58,419 nucleotides of DNA from NCBI GenBank assembly GCA_963789885.1, contig CAWBNB010000070.1, forward strand, positions 1-58,419, in the 5' to 3' direction. Shown one piece after another: positions 26,953 to 35,457 of this stretch. The notes under the pieces were generated by a model, which was given only the letters and a program-made list of their open reading frames with translations, searched no databases and was not told where the DNA came from. The DNA comes from DATEDA01 sp963789885. Lineage in GTDB: Bacteria; Pseudomonadota; Gammaproteobacteria; Burkholderiales; SG8-39. Every line of letters starts with the position of its first letter. Positions within the stretch are counted from its first letter, which is position 1. Both the position numbers and the translations under genes were made by a program.

Positions 26953-27930
26953 TCACGCCGCGAGCCGCTTCCGCGCGTAGTACACGTCCAGGAAATCCGT
27001 CCCCGGATCGCGCGGCACGTACACGGCCACTGCACGCTTTCGCTTGCCGGCCGCGAGCCGGTGCGCAAGCGCATACGCGGCCGCCTGCCCGCAGTAGTTC
27101 TCGTCGCAGTCGGCGAAGATGCTCACCGCGATCACCGTCGCAGGGATCTCGACCGCCTCGAGCGCACCCGCGTTCCCCGCCGCCCACACCGGGAGGCCGA
27201 GCCGCAGATGCACCGCGAGCGCCGTCTCGATCCCCTCGGCGAGCGCGAGCTCGTTCTCCGGCTCGAAGAGCCGGATCGCCGCGCCCCGCACCCCCGCCGA
27301 GAAGAGCTTCTTCACCCCGGGGACCGGTGCCTTCGCACCGCCCGCGAGGTACGTCCGGTGCAGCGTCACCGGTCGCCGATCGACCGTCTGCACCTTCGCC
27401 AGCATCGCCGCATACGTCCCGAGGCGCCGCGACCGGTTCGCGTCCCGCTCGAAGTACCCGAGCGCCGGATGCGTCCGCAGCACGCGCGGAAACGCTTCCA
27501 GCACGAGACCCCGCCGCGCGAGATAGTCGGCGACCTCGTCGCCCGCCTCGACCGGCTTCGCCTCGTCCCAGATCCTCTGCAGCAGCGCACGCAGCCGATC
27601 CCTCGGCGCACGGTGCGGCTTCCCGACCCAGCGCGGCCACGACACGCCGACGACCTCCGCGACCTCCCGTGCCGCCCTCGGGAAATCCCACCCGAGATGC
27701 TTCTCGAGAAGCCTGAAGCCGTCGCCCGCGCCGCAGCCGTTGCAGTAGTACTCGCCGTTCCCGTGCCGGTCGTCGAACCGGAACCGGTCCGTGCCCCCGC
27801 ACAGCGGACACGGCCCGTGCCGGTTCACGAGCATCGCGGCCGGAATGCCGAACGCCGCGAGAACCCCCGGCCAGCGCCCGTGCGCGGCACGCTTCACCTC
27901 ATCCACGTATTCCCTGAAAGTCCTCTCCAT
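26953..27930 (-). CDS. Zinc-ribbon/Toprim primase-like protein
   Basis: A 325-residue protein of the phage P4 alpha-type primase class. The N-terminus has a zinc ribbon: CPLCGG near residue 41 and YYCNGCGAGDGF near 62. The C-terminal half is a Toprim domain: LALAEGIETALAV (catalytic Glu), WAAGNAGALE, then SIFADCDENYCG (D-x-D pair). It lacks a helicase domain, so it could prime or act with a separate helicase. Start: ATG with AAGGAG upstream. It is downstream of the GHKL ATPase gene on the same strand, about 110 bases apart. A truncated second copy of its end lies at 25651-25918. Confidence 0.82.
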   Translation of the reverse strand: MERTFREYVDEVKRAAHGRWPGVLAAFGIPAAMLVNRHGPCPLCGGTDRFRFDDRHGNGEYYCNGCGAGDGFRLLEKHLGWDFPRAAREVAEVVGVSWPRWVGKPHRAPRDRLRALLQRIWDEAKPVEAGDEVADYLARRGLVLEAFPRVLRTHPALGYFERDANRSRRLGTYAAMLAKVQTVDRRPVTLHRTYLAGGAKAPVPGVKKLFSAGVRGAAIRLFEPENELALAEGIETALAVHLRLGLPVWAAGNAGALEAVEIPATVIAVSIFADCDENYCGQAAAYALAHRLAAGKRKRAVAVYVPRDPGTDFLDVYYARKRLAA

Positions 27931-28038
27931 GCCTTGACTCCTTCGCCTGGCGCCCAGGGTCCGGGGCGAGCGCCGATCGCGCGATACCGCCGCGCTCGAC
28001 GCCCGCCCGGACGCCGGCGAGCCGATTCCTCGCAGTGC

Positions 28039-29637
28039 TCAGCCCTCGGCCGCCACGCGATGCTCGTGCGGCGTCTCGCCCACCTCGACGGTGAAGCGCC
28101 TGCCGCGCAAGCTCGGATAGCGTTCGGGCCTTGCCTCGGCGATGAGCCGCAGCAACGCGCCCGCGGGATTGGTGCTGCGAAGAAGCGTGATCGCCTCCGC
28201 GAGTGCCGCGGCGTCGGCACACTCGTCCGCCTCGCACCAGTCGCCCTTGCGGTCGAGGTAGTTCGAGACCTGGCGCACCGCCTTGCCCGAGCTCTCGTTC
28301 TCCGGGACGAGGATCGTGTTGTCCCCGGAGCGATAGACCGCATCGTCCCGGATGACCACGCGATCGTCCCCGACCCGGACCTCGACCGCCTCGCAGGCGA
28401 GCACCGTCGCCTCGATCCGCCGCCCCACGAGGGAACTCCGCGGACCGGGGTTGACGGCCTCCACCGACACCGGCTCCTCGTCGAGCATCCGGACGTAGCC
28501 GCGCGCCCAGTGCCCGGGCGCGAGCGACCACTCGTCGAAGACGAGCATCGCCCGCTCCCGCGCGTACATCCAGCGCGGGCCCGTCGCGTCGTCGAACTCG
28601 GAGAGGCACGCAAGCCGCAGCCGCCCGCTCTCCACTTCACTTCGGGCAAGCGGCCGCCTGAACGGCACCAGGAAATCCCTGCCGCCGTCCTCGTCCCGCC
28701 GCGGATACCCGACCACGCGCCGGAGCACACCCTCGGGGAGCAGCGGCACGTCGTCGAAGAGATCGACGTGCCCCCACATCCTCGCCGCACGGAAGCACCG
28801 CGCGACGAACACCTCGGGGGTCGCGACCCGCTTCGCCGCGATCAGGCGATCCCGCCACAGCGTCGCCAGCACCTTCTCCACCCTGCGGAGCTGTGCCTCC
28901 TGCTCCATCAGGCGATCGCGGTCGGGCAACCGCGCCTGGAACACCGCCGGATCGAGGTGCACGACGTTGCACGGAAGCCCGAGCCCCCTCGGCCCCTCGA
29001 TCATCAGGCCCTGCAGGTAGACCGCGGTCTCCCAGGTCGCCGCACCGTCCTCGAGCCCCGGCGAGATGCACCGCCCCGATCGATGTCTCGACGAAGGGCA
29101 GGGCATCCGGCGCGTGCGGACGGCGGAGGAACACCCCGTTGTACCGCACCGGGATCGGGAAACCGCGCGTCATCCGCACGATCTCCCGCTCGAGCTGGGG
29201 AAGCTCGACCTCCTCGAGCGTGACGGTCGTGCCGCGCGCATCGTTCCCGCGCTCCACGCCGACCGTCGCGCCCGTCGAGTGCCGCCCGGGTATCGAACCG
29301 GACCCGCTGCCCGTTGCTCTCGACGGCGCAGCTGCCCGCCGCGTAGAGGCTCTGCAGGAAGCCGAGCCCGAACGGATGCTCGGTCCGCTGCACCGCTTCG
29401 CTCCAGCCCGACTCACCGAGGGTGAGGAGGGCCTGGAAGTCCGCGATGCCGCAGCCGTCGTCCCGGACCACGAGGCGCTTCGCGCTCGCGCTCGTACGTG
29501 AGATCCACGCACGTGGCGCCGGCGCGCCGCGCGTTCTGCAAGAGCTCCGTGACGACGGAGTACCGGTTCGGGAAGGCGAACCGGAGGTTCTCGATGAGGC
29601 GCCGCTTGTTCAAGCGGATTGCTACTGTTTCGGTCAT
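28039..29637 (-). CDS. GHKL (HSP90-like) ATPase, frameshifted
   Basis: About 532 residues if repaired. Start ATG at 29637 with AAGGAGG six bases upstream. N-terminal GHKL motifs: TELLQNARRAGA (N box, Mg-binding Asn), VRDDGCGIADF (G1) and RTEHPFGLGFLQ (G2). The frame changes near 29480, 29290 and 29070. The C-terminal 350 residues are uniform in one frame, with VHLDPAVFQARLPD, SLAPGHWARGYVRML and RQVSNYLDRKGDW; I do not recognise this part. HSP90-like proteins of this layout occur on plasmids with unknown role. It could be a chaperone-like or anti-defence factor. Broken only in the 5' third, which suggests sequence error. Confidence 0.7.
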
Positions 29638-29672
29638 GCGTACCTCCTTGAATGAATGCGGCGCGATCGGTG

Positions 29673-29701
29673 CCCCTCGCGGGGTGGACGCCCCGCAGGG
29701 G
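29673..29701. promoter_or_regulatory. GC-rich hairpin in the leader of the GHKL ATPase gene
   Basis: CCCCTCGCGGGG and its near-complement CCCCGCAGGGG face each other about 40 bases upstream of the AAGGAGG site. The two halves can form one long stem or two short ones. Similar CCCCGCGGGG leaders precede other genes here. Confidence 0.35.
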
Positions 29702-29854
29702 TTTCGCCGGGAGGAGCCCGCGCCACGCGCCCTCGCGAAAAACCCGCGAGCGCCCGCGCCACGAACCCCTCCCGACCAGGTGAATCGCGATCCCGGACGG
29801 GACCGCGGTCGTGCTCTCGCGCTACCGGAATGAATCCCGGGCAACGCGCACGCC

Positions 29855-30388
29855 TCAGCGCATCGAGGCGTCCCTCGGCGGAGCGCCGAAGAGATCCGGC
29901 TCCCGCACCTGCCGCAGCAGCTCCTCGTTGATCCACTGCGGGTTGCGGTGCAGCTCCGCCGCCGCCCACTGCGGGTCGCGCAGGATCCGCTCGCCGAGCC
30001 AGGCCGGGAAGCGCGCAACCGCATCGCGCAGCCAGGCCACGGTCAGCCGCCGCAGCGCCTCGCGAACGTCATCCGGATCGCACGTGCGGAAGACCACCCG
30101 CACGCACGCCCCGAACGAGAAGGGCTCGAGCTCGCGCTCGTCCGTGAAGACCCACTCGAGCAGCTCGAAGCGCTCCTCGAGCGGCGTCTCGGCTTCGGCG
30201 AGCCGCCGCAGATCGTCGAGCAGCACGAAGTGCAGCCTCACGATCTCGTCGGTGCTCCACGCGGCGTAGCTGCCGGCCGCCGACTCCTCCGCCACGGGTG
30301 GATCCGACTGCCCGGGATCGCTCCCGAGGTCGATCGCGAGCTGCGCCGCCTGCGGTCTTGACGCGGCGGTGCCGCGTAGATGCTCCAT
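29855..30388 (-). CDS. Hypothetical protein, 177 aa
   Basis: Starts at ATG 30388 with GGAGG eight bases upstream; the frame is open much further but without ribosome sites. The first 40 residues are Ala/Asp/Pro-rich. The rest is helical: IVRLHFVLLDDLRRLAEAET, EERFELLEWVFTDERELEPF, CVRVVFRTCDPDDVREALRRL, ending with repeated NPQWI/DPQWA segments. No motif recognised. It belongs with the minus-strand backbone genes and is upstream of the GHKL gene with a 217-base structured gap. Confidence 0.65.
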   Translation of the reverse strand: MEHLRGTAASRPQAAQLAIDLGSDPGQSDPPVAEESAAGSYAAWSTDEIVRLHFVLLDDLRRLAEAETPLEERFELLEWVFTDERELEPFSFGACVRVVFRTCDPDDVREALRRLTVAWLRDAVARFPAWLGERILRDPQWAAAELHRNPQWINEELLRQVREPDLFGAPPRDASMR

Positions 30389-30857
30389 CGTTGCCTCCGT
30401 GCGAATGCGGAGGCGGACCGGCACCCGGACGGGGAGCGATGTCGCCCCCGCGGGGTGGTATGGATGCCAGCCTGTAGCTGGCGCTCTGATGCTGGCGAGA
30501 ACTGCGCTCCGGCGAACCGGAGGACGGGAAGGCCAGCGCCCCGTCAGTGAAAGCGCTTCCCGGCCCGCCGCCATGCGGCGGCGCCGAGCAACGCTCTCAC
30601 CCGTCCACGCGAGCCTCGGCTCGCGCGTTTCGAACGCGGGGCGCGCCGCACGCGCGCGCCCGGACGATCCAATGCTCGCCACACCTCTCAGGGCCAGCTC
30701 CTGGAGCCCGCGCCGTCTGCAACGCGGGCTCGGTGCGAAGCGTAGGCGCTCGGGACACGTGGCGGGGCGCGGAGAGCCGGTCGATATCCCCGGCTCTCCG
30801 GGGGTCGTGCAGGCGCAGCCGCATGCCAGGATCCGGCGAGCCATGCTGGAGGCACGT

Positions 30858-31583
30858 ATGGGCGAGATGCGAGCGCCACCCCCGTCGGTGAACGTCCGCT
30901 ACTTCGAGAAGCTCGCGAAGAAGGACTGGCTGAAGAACCTGCAGACCGCCTACTTCGCGCAGCGGGTGGCGCTCAAGCACGCACGCGCGAAGTCGCACTT
31001 CGTGCGCTACTTCGGCTCCGCCTCGCGGAACACCCACGTCATCGAGCAGGTCGCGCGCATGCTCCTCCCGTCCGACGTCGTGGATCTCGCCGAGACGCAG
31101 CTCACGGCACGGATCGAGACCTCGATGACCGCGACCGACAAGGCGACCGCCCGCGCCCAGGCGCTCCTCCAGGCCGAAGGGATCACGTCGCTGCCCGAGT
31201 ACCTGCAGCGGCCGCTCGAGGTCGAGGCGAAGTGCACCTCGCCCAAGGTCACGCGCTACCTCGAGCTCATTCTCAAGGCCGACCGCCTGCTGACCTACCT
31301 CGAAGCGCTCCGCCTCGCCGGTGCGATCGAGACGAACGCCTACGATCACCAGGTCACGGTCGCGGTGCGCGAGCTCGTCGCCGTGCCCCGGGCTGCCTTC
31401 CACCTCGCGATCAGCCTGCGGAAGCGAGCGAACCCGGCGCCTTCCGATCCGCCCGCGAAGGCGGCGCAACGCGCCAAAGGAGCGCGCCCGAAGGAGGACG
31501 TAACACCGGAACCGCCCGCAGCTGCCTCGACGGAGGCCGCGGCGAGCGCGTCCGCTGCGGCGGAGGCCGTGCAGACGACGTAG
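30858..31583 (+). CDS. DUF1845/AcaB-like regulator
   Basis: A 241-residue, mostly helical protein that resembles the DUF1845/AcaB family (integrative-element protein PFL_4669 type): VRYFEKLAKKDWLKNLQTAYF, the ALKHARAKSHFVRYFG segment, VTRYLELILKADRLLTYLEAL and DHQVTVAVRELVAVPRAAFHL. AcaB is a transcriptional activator of conjugation genes on integrative elements. The last 55 residues are a low-complexity Ala/Pro/Lys tail. GGAGG five bases before the ATG at 30858 sets the start; an ATG five codons earlier is less likely. Assignment is by recalled family pattern only. Confidence 0.6.
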   Translation: MGEMRAPPPSVNVRYFEKLAKKDWLKNLQTAYFAQRVALKHARAKSHFVRYFGSASRNTHVIEQVARMLLPSDVVDLAETQLTARIETSMTATDKATARAQALLQAEGITSLPEYLQRPLEVEAKCTSPKVTRYLELILKADRLLTYLEALRLAGAIETNAYDHQVTVAVRELVAVPRAAFHLAISLRKRANPAPSDPPAKAAQRAKGARPKEDVTPEPPAAASTEAAASASAAAEAVQTT

Positions 31584-31770
31584 GCCCCAGCGCAGCGCGC
31601 GCCTTCCGCGCGCGGGCGATCGGGCAAGGTTTACGACTGGTAGCTGCCAGACCAGGTCGCGGCGCTTCGCCGTGAACGAAGGCAGCGTTGGCGGTAAAGC
31701 GCGAGCTCGTCTCGCGCCGACAGTGCGGTCCCGAGCGCCTCCGGCGCGCGAGGGCCGTTTCACCCACCCC

Positions 31771-31791
31771 GCGGGGACTGCGCGTCCCCGC
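31771..31791. promoter_or_regulatory. Perfect hairpin in the DUF932 leader
   Basis: GCGGGGAC, a five-base loop, GTCCCCGC. It is followed by GGGCAGTGCCC and CTTTTCTTT ending about 12 bases before the ribosome site, a terminator-like arrangement that could attenuate or protect the message. Confidence 0.45.
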
Positions 31792-31833
31792 AAGGGATGG
31801 GCAGTGCCCGCTTTTCTTTATGGAGAGATCCAC

Positions 31834-32901
31834 ATGAAGAGCGGTCGTTCGCTTGTTGAACTTGCACGGGAGCTCGAGCGTCAGCTCGGCACGAAGAAGG
31901 ACCTGCTGGTGCCCCTGCCGCGCACGCATCACCGCACGGCGGAGGACGGCGAGTGCGCACTCGAGGTCGAGGAGCCCGCCGGCGTGCAGCGGTACGGCAT
32001 CACGCCGCTTGCCCGCCGGCAGCTCGCGGAGAAGCTGAAGATCCCGTACGCGTACTTCGAGCGCATGCGGACCGAGCAGCCGGAGCTTCTCGATCGCAAC
32101 GTGAACGCGTGGCTGGAGCGGGAGGAGGGCGAGCGTCAACTGCTCAGGACCCTCGACGGGAAGGTGCGGGCGGTGCTGTCGGAGCGCTATCGCCGCCTCG
32201 ACAACTACGACCTCCTCGAGCACGTGCTGCCGACCCTGCAGCGCCTGCCCGATGCGCGGCTCGAGTCGGTCGAGCTCACCGAGACGCGGCTGTACTTGAA
32301 GGTGGTCACGCCGAGCATCGCGCTGGAGGTCGCCCCGGGCGATGTCGTGCAGGCGGGCGTCGTCGTGAGCAACTCGGAGGTCGGCTGCGGGATGCTGTCG
32401 GTCCAGCCGCTCGCTTTCCGGCTGGTGTGTAAGAACGGGCTGATCGAGTCCGACCGGATGCTTCGCAAGACGCATGTCGGGCGTTCGCTGGATGCCGAGC
32501 CGCCATCGGGCATCGTCTTCAAGGACGATACGCTGCAGGCCGATGACCGGGCCTTCTTCCTGAGGGTCCGCGACGTCGTCGAGCTGGCGGTCTCCGAGTC
32601 GACGTTGCGCCTCGTCGGCGAGAAGCTGCGCCGCACGAAGGAGATCCCGCTCGCCGGAGACCCGGTGCAGGCCATCGAGGTACTTGGCCAGCGCCACGGA
32701 CTCACCGAGACCGAGCGGGCGGGCGTTCTGCGCAGCCTGATCGAGGGCGGAGATCTGTCCGGCTTCGGCCTGGTGAACGCGGTGACGCACTTCTCGCAGC
32801 AGGTCGCCGACTACGATCGGGCCACCGAGCTCGAGGCGCTCGGCGGACGGCTGGTGGAGTCGCCGGCGAGCGACTGGAAGCTGCTGGGCGTCGAGGCGTA
32901 G
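31834..32901 (+). CDS. DUF932 domain protein
   Basis: A 355-residue protein of the DUF932 family (plasmid/phage-related, 'YfjQ-like'): YGITPLARRQLAEKLKIPYAYFERM, ERQLLRTLDGKVRAVLSERYRRLDNYDLLEHVLP, and VSNSEVGCGMLSVQPLAFRLVCKNG are the usual conserved blocks. GGAGAG nine bases before ATG sets the start. The family is common on plasmids, integrative elements and phages. Its biochemical function is unknown. It is preceded by a strongly structured leader and has no co-directional partner within 180 bases, so is probably its own transcription unit. Confidence 0.8.
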   Translation: MKSGRSLVELARELERQLGTKKDLLVPLPRTHHRTAEDGECALEVEEPAGVQRYGITPLARRQLAEKLKIPYAYFERMRTEQPELLDRNVNAWLEREEGERQLLRTLDGKVRAVLSERYRRLDNYDLLEHVLPTLQRLPDARLESVELTETRLYLKVVTPSIALEVAPGDVVQAGVVVSNSEVGCGMLSVQPLAFRLVCKNGLIESDRMLRKTHVGRSLDAEPPSGIVFKDDTLQADDRAFFLRVRDVVELAVSESTLRLVGEKLRRTKEIPLAGDPVQAIEVLGQRHGLTETERAGVLRSLIEGGDLSGFGLVNAVTHFSQQVADYDRATELEALGGRLVESPASDWKLLGVEA

Positions 32902-33090
32902 CAAGAGCGAACGACGGGACGGCGGTCATCACGACGCTGTCCCGTACGTTCTCACGCGGTGCGAATCGTTGGCGCGTGCGCCGCGTTACCACACGCACGG
33001 CGACGATCGGTATCCTGTCCATAGCAAACAGCGGCGCGGCCGCTCGTCCCCGTCTCGATCCCCGTCACTCGCAAGGAGTCTGGAGCAGGC

Positions 33091-33630
33091 ATGCCCAATG
33101 TTGCAGCACTACTCAAGGAAGAGATCACGAGGCTCTCGCGGAGGGAGGTACGCCGGCAGCTTGCCGGGATGAAGAAGGCCTCGGCGCAGTACCGGCACCA
33201 TATCGCCGCGCTGAGGCGGCAGATCGGCAACCTCCTGCGACAGGTATCGGTTCTGCAGACACGTTCGCCCAGTCGCGGATCCGAGGCACCGGCGGCGACG
33301 GAAGTGGCGCAGACGCGATTCGTGCCCAGAGGTCTCCGCTCCCACCGGGCCCGTCTCGGCCTCTCCGCCGACGAATACGGCCGGCTGGTCGGCGTGAGCG
33401 CCCAGACCATCTACAGCTGGGAGCGAGAGACGTCGACGCCTCGCGCGGCGCAGCGGACCTCGCTCGCCGCGGTCCGCGGACTCGGCAAGCGCGAGGCGCG
33501 TAGCCCGGCTGGAGGCGGTCACCTCGGCAGGAAAGAAGAAGGCGCGCAGGGCCCGAAGATGAGCGTGTCGCCGCAGTGCTCCATCACCGGACGAGGTCCG
33601 GTGCGAGTTGATATGAGTCTCGGAGACTAG
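33091..33630 (+). CDS. Xre-like helix-turn-helix protein
   Basis: N-terminal 60 residues are a long basic helix (coiled coil: LKEEITRLSRREVRRQLAG, YRHHIAALRRQIGNLLRQV). The middle is an HTH: GLRSHRARLGLSADEYGRLVGVSAQTIYSWERE, the Xre family pattern where the segment SAQTIYSWE is the recognition helix. From about residue 135 the frame degrades, whereas another frame gives VARLEAVTSAGKKKARRARR and stops at 33562, which matches the expected basic tail. A one-base indel near 33500 is therefore likely and the true gene would end at 33562. It probably regulates element genes. Confidence 0.7.
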   Translation: MPNVAALLKEEITRLSRREVRRQLAGMKKASAQYRHHIAALRRQIGNLLRQVSVLQTRSPSRGSEAPAATEVAQTRFVPRGLRSHRARLGLSADEYGRLVGVSAQTIYSWERETSTPRAAQRTSLAAVRGLGKREARSPAGGGHLGRKEEGAQGPKMSVSPQCSITGRGPVRVDMSLGD

Positions 33631-33654
33631 AATCAGCGCGAGGAGGACCTCGCG

Positions 33655-33954
33655 ATGACGAAGGACCGCACGTTCGCCGAGTTCAAGGCGTACTGGCAGA
33701 TCGCCGACGAGTTGCTCGGGAAGGCGACGAAGGAGCAGCTCTCCACCGTGGCGCGGATCCTCGCCCTGCAGTCGGCACACTACGCCCGCACGTACGGCGA
33801 GCTGCCGCTGCCGAATCTCTTCGAGCTTCTCAAGATCACGGAGATCAGCGCGAAGGAGCTCGAGCTCCTCCGGGACGGGACCGAAGCCCTCGTCGGTGTG
33901 CTCGCGACGGTCACCGATGGGCTCGAGGACGAGCCGGAGAGCCCGATGCAGTGA
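33655..33954 (+). CDS. Hypothetical protein, 99 aa
   Basis: Small acidic helical protein (FAEFKAYWQIADELLGKATKEQ, ELPLPNLFELLKITEI, AKELELLRDGTEALVGVL). GAGGAGG about 9 bases before ATG. Sits in a compact plus-strand block with the next two genes (17 and 2 bases apart), so it is likely part of a 3-gene operon ending with the SRAP gene. Family not recognised. Confidence 0.68.
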   Translation: MTKDRTFAEFKAYWQIADELLGKATKEQLSTVARILALQSAHYARTYGELPLPNLFELLKITEISAKELELLRDGTEALVGVLATVTDGLEDEPESPMQ

Positions 33955-33970
33955 TCGAAGGGGAGGGGAG

Positions 33971-34144
33971 ATGACACTCGAGGGCGTCGGGGTGACGCAG
34001 CCCGCGAAGCACGGACCGATGCAGCTACGCCTCAAGTTCGGCAAGCAGGCGTACTTCGTGATCGAGCTTCGCAAAGGCGAAGAGGCGGCCGAGGTCGCGC
34101 GGAAGCTCCGCGAGCTCGCCGACCAGGTGGACGAGAAGTCGTAG
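33971..34144 (+). CDS. Hypothetical small protein, 57 aa
   Basis: A 57-residue protein with AGGGGAG directly before its ATG. It has one beta segment (MQLRLKFGKQAYFVIELRK) and a closing acidic helix (EEAAEVARKLRELADQVDE). The stop is two bases before the SRAP start. It may bind or regulate the SRAP protein; no family known. Confidence 0.62.
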   Translation: MTLEGVGVTQPAKHGPMQLRLKFGKQAYFVIELRKGEEAAEVARKLRELADQVDEKS

Positions 34145-34146
34145 CG

Positions 34147-34812
34147 ATGTGCGGCCGCTACGGGCGGTGGAGCAGGAGACAGCGGATCGAGGAGCTCCTC
34201 GGCATCGAGCCGTCCGGACTCGATGATTTCACGCCGCTCTACAACATCACGCCGGGGGTGAACACGTGGATCGCCCGCGCGAAAGACGGGCAGCCGACCC
34301 TTCACGCCTATCTATGGGGTCTGGTGCCTTACTGGTCGAAGGATCCGAAGAAGGGAGCGAGGCCCGTCAACGCAAGAGCAGAGACCGCCCACGAGAAGCC
34401 GATGTTCCGGAAGCTCATCCGCGAGCGGCGCTGCCTGATCCCCGCGAACTGCTACTACGAGTGGAAGGAGATGCCGGTCGGGAAGCGCCCTTACTGCATC
34501 CGGATGGAGGACGACTCGCCGTTCTGCATCGGCGGGATGTGGGATGTGTGGCATGCGAGGGAGCCCGATGTGCTGTTCACTTTCACGGTTCTCACGACAT
34601 TCCCGAACGAGGTATCCGGGACAGTCCACGACCGGATGCCGGTGATCGTCCAGCCCAAGAATTATCGGCGCTGGCTCGATCCAGAGAGCGAGGACGTTGC
34701 GGACATCCTGGCTCCGCCTCCCTCCGCAGGGATGATTGCTTACCCGGTGAGCCGACGGGTCAATAGTCCGAAGAACGACGACGCGAGGTTGATCGAGCCG
34801 GAACCCGCCTGA
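34147..34812 (+). CDS. SRAP-family abasic-site DNA-protein crosslink protein (YedK/HMCES)
   Basis: A 221-residue SRAP protein. Cys2 follows the initiator Met (MCGRYG), which is the residue that forms a thiazolidine with abasic sites after Met removal. Other catalytic residues are present: N75 (PVNARAE), E105 (YYEW) and H161 (HDRMPV). Known members (E. coli YedK, human HMCES) shield abasic sites in single-stranded DNA. Placed as the last gene of a small operon on an element that also encodes a UDG-fold protein that could create abasic sites. Length and motifs are standard, so it looks functional. Confidence 0.93.
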   Translation: MCGRYGRWSRRQRIEELLGIEPSGLDDFTPLYNITPGVNTWIARAKDGQPTLHAYLWGLVPYWSKDPKKGARPVNARAETAHEKPMFRKLIRERRCLIPANCYYEWKEMPVGKRPYCIRMEDDSPFCIGGMWDVWHAREPDVLFTFTVLTTFPNEVSGTVHDRMPVIVQPKNYRRWLDPESEDVADILAPPPSAGMIAYPVSRRVNSPKNDDARLIEPEPA

Positions 34813-35115
34813 TCGCACTTGAAATGACTCATTTCGAGCGCTGCATGGGGTGCAAGTGTTCGAATCACTGCGCCCCGGCCAGAAAAGTCACTGTCCCAAA
34901 ATCGGCCCTGAGCGCGTCGTATCGTAAGTCAGGGCAGTGAATCGGAGCCAGGGCGTGTGCTGCTCGCCCACCAGTCGCTGACCGAAGCGTCCATGCGGTC
35001 TTGATCGACGACGCGCAGGGGTGCGTGGCCGTCGCGCTGCGGAAGCTTAGGATCGGTATTGGCGACGTCCTCACCCGCGAGCGCGGGCTGCTGGACCCTA
35101 AGCCCCCGGGGCCGA
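34813..35115. other. Gene-free junction between backbone and metal-resistance region
   Basis: About 300 bases with no credible gene, between two genes whose 3' ends face each other. It may hold terminators for both. The metal-resistance block begins just right of it. Confidence 0.4.
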
Positions 35116-35457
35116 TCAGACGCCGATGGGGACCACCCGCTCGAGGTCGATGACGCAGATCCAGCCCGCCGTCTGTTGGCCCGTCCGCGCAGCGGTGCGG
35201 ATGATGTCGACGAGCCGGTCGACAAGGGCGTCCTCGCAGATCAGCTCGAGCTTGAACTCGTGCACGACCGCCTCCGCGAGATCCATCGAGTAGTGCCGCT
35301 CGTCTGTGTCCTGCGGCTCCAGCGAACCCTTGACCTCGTATACGGTGACGTTTCGTCCGCCCGACTGACCTCCGAAGTCGCACAAGCCGGACTCCTTCAA
35401 GGCCTGTATGACACCGGCGATCCGGCTTCTATGCACGTAAGCCTTGATCTCCTTCAT
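35116..35457 (-). CDS. PII-family signal protein linked to metal efflux
   Basis: A 113-residue PII-fold protein: MKEIKAYVHRSRIAGVIQAL is the PII beta-alpha start, then GLCDFG and GRNVTVYEVKG (T-loop region), ELICEDALVDRLVDIIRTAARTG and ending GWICVIDLERVVPIG. The uridylylation Tyr of the classical T-loop is not in its usual context. It overlaps the P-type ATPase stop by four bases, so it is the last gene of the efflux operon. PII-like proteins in heavy-metal operons may sense metal or nucleotide and act on the transporters; that function is inferred. Confidence 0.82.
   Translation of the reverse strand: MKEIKAYVHRSRIAGVIQALKESGLCDFGGQSGGRNVTVYEVKGSLEPQDTDERHYSMDLAEAVVHEFKLELICEDALVDRLVDIIRTAARTGQQTAGWICVIDLERVVPIGV

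Noticed and set aside
33091..33630. The frame change in the Xre-like regulator as programmed frameshifting.
   Set aside because: No slippery sequence or stimulatory hairpin is visible; a one-base sequence error is simpler.
9988..34812. A full PRTRC plasmid module around the ParM-like gene.
   Set aside because: Only the ParM-like protein fits; no ThiF-, ParB- or other PRTRC protein is recognisable in the window.
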